A stretch of 11,044 bases of DNA from Oscillospiraceae bacterium. GTDB lineage: Bacteria; Bacillota_A; Clostridia; Oscillospirales; Ruminococcaceae. The stretch's first letter is position 1. Each line of letters begins with the position of its first letter. The stretch covers positions 1 to 11,044 of the forward strand of contig JAFPQL010000218.1 of NCBI GenBank assembly GCA_017414145.1, given 5' to 3'. This document shows positions 7,110-11,044 of this stretch, one piece after another. Under the pieces are notes generated by a model. That model was not told where the DNA came from and did no database searches. It was given only the letters and a program-made list of their open reading frames with translations. Made by a program: the position numbers and the translations under genes.

Positions 7110-7613
7110 CTGAACCCGGTCAAGCTGCGGCATCTCTCCTACGCGGGGATGTTCGCCGCCCTGACCGCCCTGCTCACCGCCGCATTCCACATTCCGGTGA
7201 CAAACGGCTATATCCACTGCGGCGACGCCGTGATCTATCTCTCTGCCGCACTGCTCCCGCTGCCCTATTCGGTCGGCGCGTCCGCGGTCGGCGGAATGCT
7301 CGCGGACATCATTTCGGGGTATCCCGTCTATGCGCTGCCGACCTTTCTCATCAAGGGGCTGCTCGCTGCCGGCTTTTCCCTGATCGGCGGCAGCAAGCTG
7401 CTCAGCAGCAGACGCTTTGCCGGCATGGGGCTCTGCTCCGTGATTTCCGTCGTCGGCTACTGGCTGACCGCGGTGGTGCTCTATGGCGGCTGGCAGGCAC
7501 AGTTCGCCGCAACCGTTCCGGGAAATCTCGTGCAGGCAGGCGCGTCCGCCGTGGTGTATACGGCAGCGGCCTTCGCGCTGGAAAAAACGCGCCGGTGCAA
7601 TCCGCAGCACTGA
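7068..7613 (+). CDS. ECF transporter S component, probably for vitamin B6
   Basis: 181 residues from ATG 7068, or 172 from the duplicated ATG 7095; both have identical AAGGAAGG sites. The start overlaps the kinase stop (7073-7075), implying translational coupling. The protein is a small polytopic membrane protein of the ECF riboflavin/HmpT/PdxU2-like S-component type. It shows an L-S-Y-A-G-M-F-A-A-L first helix (~23-40), then GYIHCGDAVIYLSAALLP (47-64). The G-G-M-L-A-D-I-I-S-G-Y segment (~75-85) follows, then P-T-F-L-I-K-G (~91-97), and two or three further helices. Known for the group: such S components capture a vitamin and use shared EcfA/EcfA'/EcfT subunits encoded elsewhere. The substrate is inferred from the kinase beside it, as S components often sit with the enzyme that traps their substrate. 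Thiamin-precursor transport is the main alternative. Confidence 0.88.
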   Translation: MNEQKRKDIMNEQKLNPVKLRHLSYAGMFAALTALLTAAFHIPVTNGYIHCGDAVIYLSAALLPLPYSVGASAVGGMLADIISGYPVYALPTFLIKGLLAAGFSLIGGSKLLSSRRFAGMGLCSVISVVGYWLTAVVLYGGWQAQFAATVPGNLVQAGASAVVYTAAAFALEKTRRCNPQH

Positions 7614-7646
7614 ACGGCTGCCGCCCCGCCGCCGGAAATAAAAAAA

Positions 7647-7670
7647 GACCGATGCTGCACGGCATCGGTC
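7647..7670. terminator. Bidirectional terminator between the B6 operon and the secreted protein gene
   Basis: A perfect 9-bp stem GACCGATGC/GCATCGGTC (7647-7655 with 7662-7670) encloses a 6-base loop. Read leftward it is followed by seven T residues and TATTT, a strong terminator. Read rightward it is followed by GAATTATTTTAT, a weaker tract, 34 bp after the S-component stop. Confidence 0.9.
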
Positions 7671-7718
7671 GAATTATTTTATAGGGTGGGGGCTTGAAAA
7701 AGAATTGAACAGTCTCAA

Positions 7719-7743
7719 AAAAAGATGATCGGGCATACCCGAT
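7719..7743 (-). terminator. Second leftward terminator-like hairpin
   Basis: Reading leftward, ATCGGG and CCCGAT (7743-7738 with 7733-7728) form a 6-bp stem with a 4-base loop, followed after CATC by a run of seven T. It lies about 125 bp after the secreted protein's stop and upstream of the stronger terminator at 7647-7670, so the two would act in series. Confidence 0.55.
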
Positions 7744-7745
7744 TA

Positions 7746-7846
7746 CGGCAGCGGCATAGTTGGGCAAAAAGCTGCTGCCGCGAAGCAATGCCGTGCAAAG
7801 CCGCCGAACGGCCGGGCAGCACATTGCACTGCCGGACTTTGCACGG
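7746..7846 (-). other. Structured 3' flank of the secreted protein gene
   Basis: This gene-free stretch can form two substantial stem-loops. CCGTGCAAAG (7791-7800) pairs perfectly over 10 bp with CTTTGCACGG (7837-7846), and its interior contains a second stem (GGCAG 7815-7819 with CTGCC 7829-7833, extendable past a one-base bulge). CGGCAGC (7746-7752) pairs perfectly with GCTGCCG (7774-7780). No convincing ORF overlaps it. It could be a 3' UTR element or a small RNA processed from it; which strand matters is unproven. Confidence 0.5.
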
Positions 7847-7868
7847 AATCACTGCGAAACGAATCAGA

Positions 7869-8612
7869 TTACTCAGCCTCAGCGACCGTCGTGGTCTCCG
7901 TCGTGGTTTCGCCCGGTGCAACATGGCTGTGTGCAGCAGGGCCGACCGGCGGCTGCGGCTTCGTGCCGTCCTCGCCGGGTGCAACCGGAGGTGCGATCGG
8001 GCCGACCGGCGGCTCCGGCTTTGTGCCGTCCTCAGCAGGACCGGCAGGCGGTTCCGGCTTCGTGCCGTCTTCCGGCTTCACGATCTCGATCGGTGCAGGA
8101 CCTTCGCCCGGCTGCGGTGCTGCCGGCTCGGTCAGATACAGCTCGATGAACTCAAACCATGCGGTCTTTGCCTCATCATCCTTGAAATCCATTGCTTCGG
8201 TATCGAAGACATTGGCGATCATCTCAGCCATTTCGCGCTTGCCGATGTGCTTCGGCGGCTTGACGCCCTCAGCCTCGGCGGGCGGCTCCGGCTTGGTGCC
8301 GTCCTCCGCCGCAACGGTCACTTCCTCGCCGAGATCTTCGTCCGCGACAGCTTCCGTCACAGTCTCCTCAGCAGCGTCCTCAGCAGCTTCCGTTGCCTCG
8401 GTCTCATCCTCGGCAGCAGCGGTCTCGTCCGCAGCCTCCTCGGTCTCAGCGGCCTCACCGGCCTCCGCAGCTTCTTCAGCGACGACAGGCGGCTGTTCCT
8501 TGACCTGCTTGTCCTCACTGTTCAGCGATGCCGCAAATGCGGATGCGCCGGTGATTGCGGACAGGGTCGTCACCGCAGCGATGAGCGAGATGATCTGCTT
8601 TCTGGTTTTCAT
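7869..8612 (-). CDS. Secreted acidic Glu/Ala-rich protein with DGTKPxPP repeats
   Basis: 247 residues. ATG 8612 is preceded by AAAAAAGGAG with a slightly long 12-base spacer. The N-terminus is a signal peptide (KTRK, a hydrophobic core, then ASAFA with likely cleavage near residue 27-28). No lipobox, LPXTG or membrane anchor is seen. Residues ~43-100 are extremely Glu/Ala-rich and probably disordered. The only folded-looking part, ~114-160, is helical with HIGKREMAEMIANVF and KTAWFEFIELYL. Four copies of E-D-G-T-K-P-(E/Q)-P-P lie near residues 102, 180, 193 and 212, with Pro/Gly linkers. The C-terminus is Thr/Glu-rich. I recognise no family. The composition suggests a cell-wall-spanning or extracellular protein; function unknown. 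It is transcribed alone, against both neighbours. Its long opposite-strand open frames reflect repetitive GC-rich codons. Confidence 0.85.
   Translation of the reverse strand: MKTRKQIISLIAAVTTLSAITGASAFAASLNSEDKQVKEQPPVVAEEAAEAGEAAETEEAADETAAAEDETEATEAAEDAAEETVTEAVADEDLGEEVTVAAEDGTKPEPPAEAEGVKPPKHIGKREMAEMIANVFDTEAMDFKDDEAKTAWFEFIELYLTEPAAPQPGEGPAPIEIVKPEDGTKPEPPAGPAEDGTKPEPPVGPIAPPVAPGEDGTKPQPPVGPAAHSHVAPGETTTETTTVAEAE
7950..8306 (-). repeat. Four DGTKPxPP-encoding repeats
   Basis: Near-identical 26-bp units of the form GGCGGCTCCGGCTTNGTGCC on the + strand occur at about 7950, 8009, 8047 and 8281, each encoding E-D-G-T-K-P-E/Q-P-P on the - strand. Three are clustered near the C-terminus and one stands alone before the folded segment. 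Third-position variation suggests they are not very recent copies. Confidence 0.8.
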
Positions 8613-8685
8613 GACAAATTCAGACTCCTTTTTTCATAAATTTGCTCCGGTTCGGGAGCGAAAGCCTTTGTTTGACCGGCTTCTG

Positions 8686-8714
8686 TCTATAGTCTACGGC
8701 AGTCCGGTGCCGAA
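8686..8714 (-). promoter_or_regulatory. Weak candidate promoter of the secreted protein gene
   Basis: Reading leftward, TATAGA (8691-8686) could be a -10 with TTCGGC (8714-8709) at 17 bp, a poor -35. The near-palindromic A/T block GGAAAATTTTTCC (8728-8740) lies just upstream of it, where an UP element would be. The 8613-8928 gap otherwise holds only the tsaE promoter and leader. Confidence 0.25.
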
Positions 8715-8790
8715 AACGGGGTCTGCCGGAAAATTTTTCCCAATAAAATTCCGTCCGCCCGGCGGATTGCTTCAGAGGGCGGCGGCAGGC

Positions 8791-8819
8791 TTGATTTTTG
8801 CAGGGCAATCTGCTATAAT
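8791..8819 (+). promoter_or_regulatory. Sigma-A promoter of the tsaE-tsaB operon
   Basis: TTGATT at 8791-8796 and a consensus TATAAT at 8814-8819 have a 17-bp spacer and a TGC extension. The leader of about 100 bases contains two mutually exclusive small stems, GCGGA/TCCGC (8842-8846 with 8854-8858) and GACGGC/GCCGTC (8845-8850 with 8862-8867), without an obvious terminator. Confidence 0.82.
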
Positions 8820-8928
8820 GGTATCACAGAGCGAAACGGATGCGGACGGCATTTCCGCCGCGCCGTCAGAATACAGACCGCATGACCGGCAGACGCATCG
8901 CCGGAATATCAACGAAAAGAGAATCCCT

Positions 8929-9384
8929 ATGCTGGAAATCACGACCCACTCCCCCGCCGGAACCGAAGCCTTTGCGGCAGAGATCGGCAGGCGCGTCAGA
9001 CCCGGCACCGTCATTGCCTGCTTCGGCGGCATGGGCGCGGGCAAGACCGCCTTTACACGCGGGCTCTGCGCCGGACTCGGCCTGCCCGATCTGGTCAGTT
9101 CCCCGACCTTCGCGCTCGTCAACGAATATCACGCGGCGGGCTGCCCTTCCGTGTACCATTTTGATATGTACCGCGTCACTTCGCCGGACGCGCTCGAAAC
9201 CACCGGCTTCTGGGATTACCCGACGGACGGTTCCGTCTTTGTGATCGAATGGGCGGAGAACATTCCCGAAGCGCTCGCCGAGCTTTCCTGTCCCATACTC
9301 CGCGTGACGCTGACAGGCAGCGGCGATCAGCCGCGTACTATTAAAATAGAAGGAGATGAGTGCCTTGCTGATTCTCGCAGTTGA
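8929..9384 (+). CDS. tsaE: tRNA threonylcarbamoyladenosine biosynthesis ATPase TsaE
   Basis: 151 residues, the usual TsaE length. The frame is open far upstream, but ATG 8929 gives the family N-terminus (M-L-E-I-T-T-H-S-P-x-x-T-E) and only a weak AAAAGAGA site precedes it. Walker A is GGMGAGKT (33-40). Further family motifs are SPTF (58-61), HFDMYR (77-82) and EWAE (107-110). TsaE is the ATPase that drives turnover of the TsaB-TsaD-TsaE complex, which transfers threonylcarbamoyl to A37 of ANN-decoding tRNAs (t6A) in the cytoplasm. The gene overlaps tsaB by 20 bp, indicating coupled translation. tsaD and tsaC are not in this window and must be elsewhere. Confidence 0.96.
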   Translation: MLEITTHSPAGTEAFAAEIGRRVRPGTVIACFGGMGAGKTAFTRGLCAGLGLPDLVSSPTFALVNEYHAAGCPSVYHFDMYRVTSPDALETTGFWDYPTDGSVFVIEWAENIPEALAELSCPILRVTLTGSGDQPRTIKIEGDECLADSRS

Positions 9385-10015
9385 TACATCCGGAAATACT
9401 GCCTCGGCGGCCGTCGTGCGGGACGGGCTCCTGCTCGGAAGCCGGATGCTCTATACGCAGAGGGCGCACTCCCAGATTCTGCTGCCGATGGCAAAGGAGC
9501 TGCTCGCAGAAACCGGCAATCCCGTGCAGGCGGTCGATGTCTTTGCGGCGGCGGACGGCCCCGGCTCCTATACCGGTCTGCGCATCGGCATCGCGGCAAT
9601 GCAGGCGCTCGCTTTTGCCGGAAAAAAGCAGTGCGCAGGCATTTCCACACTGGAAGGACTGGCGTGGAATCTCTCGTGCAGAGAGGGCATCCTGTGTACG
9701 GCACTGAAGGCCAGACAGGAGCTGTGCTACTGCGCCTTTTTTGAGAGCGACGGGCAGACCGTCAGGCGCCTGACAGAGGACGCCGTGCTTCCCGCGGACG
9801 AAATCGCCGGACAGATCGCCGCATACGGCGCCCGCGTGATGATTGCCGGCGACGGCGCCGCCCTGCTCCTGCCCCGCTGTCAGAATGCAGTCCCCGCACC
9901 GCTGCACCTGTGCAGTCAGTCCGCCTGCGGCATCGCGGCTGCGGCCATGCACAGCGAGCCGGTCGCCCCGGAAGCGCTTACCGTGCGTTATTTACAGGCG
10001 GTCAAGATCGGATAG
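9365..10015 (+). CDS. tsaB: tRNA threonylcarbamoyladenosine biosynthesis protein TsaB
   Basis: 216 residues from TTG 9365. The in-frame ATG at 9356 directly abuts AAGGAG (9350-9355), too close to be used well. The TTG is nine bases away and gives M-L-I-L-A-V-D-T-S, which matches the family N-terminus position for position. The ASKHA-fold signature DGPGSYTGLRIG (64-75) and HSQILLPM (35-42) are present, and the C-terminus ends with the usual R-Y-L-x segment. TsaB is the catalytically inactive partner of the TsaD synthase and holds the complex together with TsaE. The common follower genes rimI and tsaD are absent; an unknown membrane protein comes next. The ATG start (219 residues) remains possible. 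Confidence 0.95.
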   Translation: MLILAVDTSGNTASAAVVRDGLLLGSRMLYTQRAHSQILLPMAKELLAETGNPVQAVDVFAAADGPGSYTGLRIGIAAMQALAFAGKKQCAGISTLEGLAWNLSCREGILCTALKARQELCYCAFFESDGQTVRRLTEDAVLPADEIAGQIAAYGARVMIAGDGAALLLPRCQNAVPAPLHLCSQSACGIAAAAMHSEPVAPEALTVRYLQAVKIG

Positions 10016-10035
10016 CCGCCGGAAAGGACAGGTTT

Positions 10036-10572
10036 ATGAAACGGAAAATCGGAGCCTTCCTGCTGCTCTGCTCGGCAGCGCTGCTGTATCTGTTATACCG
10101 CATCATTCTCCGGCCGGACGGCAGATATTTCATCCTTGGCAACCTGTCTGACTACTTCTGGGTGCCGGCGCTCGGCGCACTGCTCTGCATTCTGCTCGGC
10201 GGTGCGGCACTCTCCCGCTCGGCGCGCAGAAAACAGTCCGGCAAAAACGCCCGGCTGTCCGGCCTTGCCGCAGGGCTGCTGATCCTGCTGGCAGCGGCGC
10301 AGGCCGGTATCTGTGTGTTCCGTCTGCTCAAAAAGCCGGAATTCTGCAGGCTGCACAGACTCCTGAGCCCGGACGGGCAGCACGGCATCTACCGCTGCGC
10401 CCACAGCGACCTCCTCGGCAACCACTGTTATATCTTCGTGGTGCGGGAGAATCCGTTCTTCGGCAAGCTGCTCTTTGATTCAGACGAGCTGCTGCCGCAG
10501 ATACAATGGGGAGACGGTTTTCTGACCTTCCGCGGCTCGGACTATCCGCTGACGGGCGATTTTCTCCCCTGA
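10036..10572 (+). CDS. Hypothetical membrane protein with three predicted spans
   Basis: 178 residues from ATG 10036, preceded by GGAAAGGA (10021-10028); the frame extends upstream into tsaB, but no better initiation site is seen. It begins 20 bp after tsaB, so it is probably in the same operon. The N-terminus K-R-K and a hydrophobic segment (~6-21) are followed by spans at ~42-59 and ~75-95, separated by Arg/Lys-rich loops. The remaining ~80 residues form a soluble domain with alternating strands (GIYRCAHSD, HCYIFVVREN, FLTFRGSDYPL) and two Cys residues. By the positive-inside rule the C-terminal domain is probably outside, but this is uncertain. I do not recognise the family. The association with tsaEB may only reflect operon position. 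Confidence 0.8.
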   Translation: MKRKIGAFLLLCSAALLYLLYRIILRPDGRYFILGNLSDYFWVPALGALLCILLGGAALSRSARRKQSGKNARLSGLAAGLLILLAAAQAGICVFRLLKKPEFCRLHRLLSPDGQHGIYRCAHSDLLGNHCYIFVVRENPFFGKLLFDSDELLPQIQWGDGFLTFRGSDYPLTGDFLP

Positions 10573-10666
10573 AGCCCGCGGGACGGTCTTCGCATCGCCG
10601 TTTTGCCGGAAAGCATCCCGTTTCCGGTGCCGGAAATTGTAAAATGCGGAGAAAATACAGAACTGC

Positions 10667-10695
10667 TTGACAATTTGCGAAAAATGGGATATAAT
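10667..10695 (+). promoter_or_regulatory. Sigma-A promoter of rpsL
   Basis: The sequence has TTGACA at 10667-10672 and TATAAT at 10690-10695 with a 17-bp spacer, a full consensus match in an A-rich context, as expected for a ribosomal protein operon. Transcription should start near 10702. The preceding gap (10573-10666) holds a 7-bp hairpin (CCGGAAA 10606-10612 with TTTCCGG 10621-10627) with no T-tract and no gene. Confidence 0.9.
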
Positions 10696-10697
10696 GT

Positions 10698-10730
10698 TAT
10701 GAGTGCGCGGTATGTCTCTGCGCACTCATA
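10698..10730 (+). terminator. 11-bp hairpin over the rpsL start site (readthrough terminator or leader stem)
   Basis: TATGAGTGCGC (10698-10708) pairs perfectly with GCGCACTCATA (10720-10730) around an 11-base loop, followed by TCTTATTTTAT. It would fully form in transcripts reading through from the tsaEB unit and act as a modest terminator. In transcripts starting at the rpsL promoter the left arm would lose its first bases, leaving a 5'-end stem. Confidence 0.6.
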
Positions 10731-10758
10731 TCTTATTTTATAAAGAAGGAGGAATAAT

Positions 10759-11044
10759 ATGCCAACTTTTAACCAGCTCGTTCGGAAGGGCAGAAAGACC
10801 CTGGCAGAGAAATCGACCGCTCCGGCACTTCAGAAAGGCTACAATGCCCAGAAGAAGTCCCAGATCGACCTGAGCTCTCCCCAGAAGCGCGGCGTCTGCA
10901 CCGCTGTCAAGACTGCTACCCCGAAAAAGCCGAACTCCGCGATGCGTAAGATCGCCAGAGTGCGTCTGACCAACGGCTATGAGGTCACTGCGTACATTCC
11001 GGGCATCGGACACAATCTGCAGGAGCACAGCGTGGTGCTGATCC
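10759..11044 (+). CDS. rpsL: 30S ribosomal protein S12 (3' end outside window)
   Basis: The ATG at 10759 follows AAGGAGG (10746-10752) with a 6-base spacer. The 95 visible residues are unmistakable S12: [33 protein letters not shown], and the [15 protein letters not shown] segment at the window edge. A longer stretch between PAL and PQKRG than in E. coli S12 is the known Gram-positive form. The lysine equivalent to E. coli K42, where streptomycin resistance mutations arise, is present (K56 here), so that site is wild type; the K87 region is outside the window. S12 sits in the 30S decoding centre. It normally heads the str operon (rpsL-rpsG-fusA-tuf), expected just downstream. Confidence 0.98.
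   Translation, partial: MPTFNQLVRKGRKTLAEKSTAPALQKGYNAQKKSQIDLSSPQKRGVCTAVKTATPKKPNSAMRKIARVRLTNGYEVTAYIPGIGHNLQEHSVVLI

Noticed and set aside
5879..7123. Leftward 414-codon frame covering the divergent intergenic region and opposite the B6 kinase
   Set aside because: It runs across the consensus promoters and is antisense to a clear kinase; no initiation signal or recognisable domain.
7791..7846. tRNA-like or CRISPR-like element because of the 10-bp stem and nested repeat
   Set aside because: There is no cloverleaf, T-loop or CCA end, and no regularly spaced repeats; it is only a stem-loop.
7725..8639. Rightward 304-codon frame over the secreted protein gene
   Set aside because: Arg/Leu/Cys-rich repetitive translation produced by the antisense of DGTKPxPP and Glu/Ala codons; the opposite strand has a signal peptide and ribosome binding site.
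7891..8928. Long rightward open frame upstream of tsaE, suggesting a TsaE fusion of about 500 residues
   Set aside because: The part before 8929 is the antisense of the repetitive secreted-protein gene plus the tsaE promoter. Its Ser/Ala/Gly-rich translation has no start signal, and the TsaE family N-terminus falls at ATG 8929.
10606..10627. Terminator for the tsaEB operon
   Set aside because: The 7-bp stem has no T-tract on either side; the hairpin at 10698-10730 is a better candidate.

Overview
The window looks like an ordinary chromosomal segment from a fairly GC-rich member of the Clostridia. A Ruminococcaceae/Oscillospirales-type gut anaerobe is my best guess. The basis is strong AAGGAGG-type ribosome binding sites, consensus sigma-A promoters with 17-bp spacers and TGn-extended -10 boxes, a Firmicutes-type ribosomal protein S12, and a MacB-like ABC transporter with a very large extracellular domain. 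I see no transposase, integrase, phage gene, CRISPR array, rRNA or tRNA.

Layout, left to right. (1) The 3' end of a DUF4340 protein, usually an accessory of Gld-type ABC systems, closed by a strong terminator (1-1000). (2) A single-gene unit with a consensus promoter encoding a polytopic membrane protein with a DUF4129-like tail (1045-2436). (3) A leftward unit: a 1019-residue ABC transporter with ATPase and permease fused (5860-2801, TTG start), followed by a 68-residue orphan protein (2714-2508, GTG start), ending at a terminator shared with the converging gene. (4) A 378-bp divergent control region with a nested dyad, two tandem rightward promoters and a second inverted repeat. (5) A vitamin B6 salvage operon: a pyridoxal/pyridoxamine kinase and an ECF transporter S component, joined across a perfect 27-bp tandem duplication that doubles the second gene's ribosome binding site and start codon. 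(6) A leftward gene for a secreted acidic protein with four DGTKPxPP repeats and a heavily structured 3' flank (8612-7647). (7) A rightward operon of tsaE, tsaB and an unknown three-span membrane protein (8929-10572). tsaE and tsaB belong to the t6A tRNA modification pathway. (8) The promoter, leader hairpin and first 95 codons of rpsL, which normally opens the str operon (10667 to end).

The genes form independent transcription units rather than one system. I did not find a convincing undescribed multi-gene system. The points most worth a second look are the duplicated translation start in the B6 operon, the dyads between the divergent ABC and B6 units, the stem-loops behind the secreted protein gene, the palindrome over the rpsL transcription start, an unexpected recurrence of the octamer GCCGGAAA, and the helical repeats inside the ABC transporter's extracellular domain. 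Several starts were refined by ribosome binding site spacing and family N-termini: pdxK 6239, tsaB TTG 9365, the ABC gene TTG 5860 and the small gene GTG 2714.
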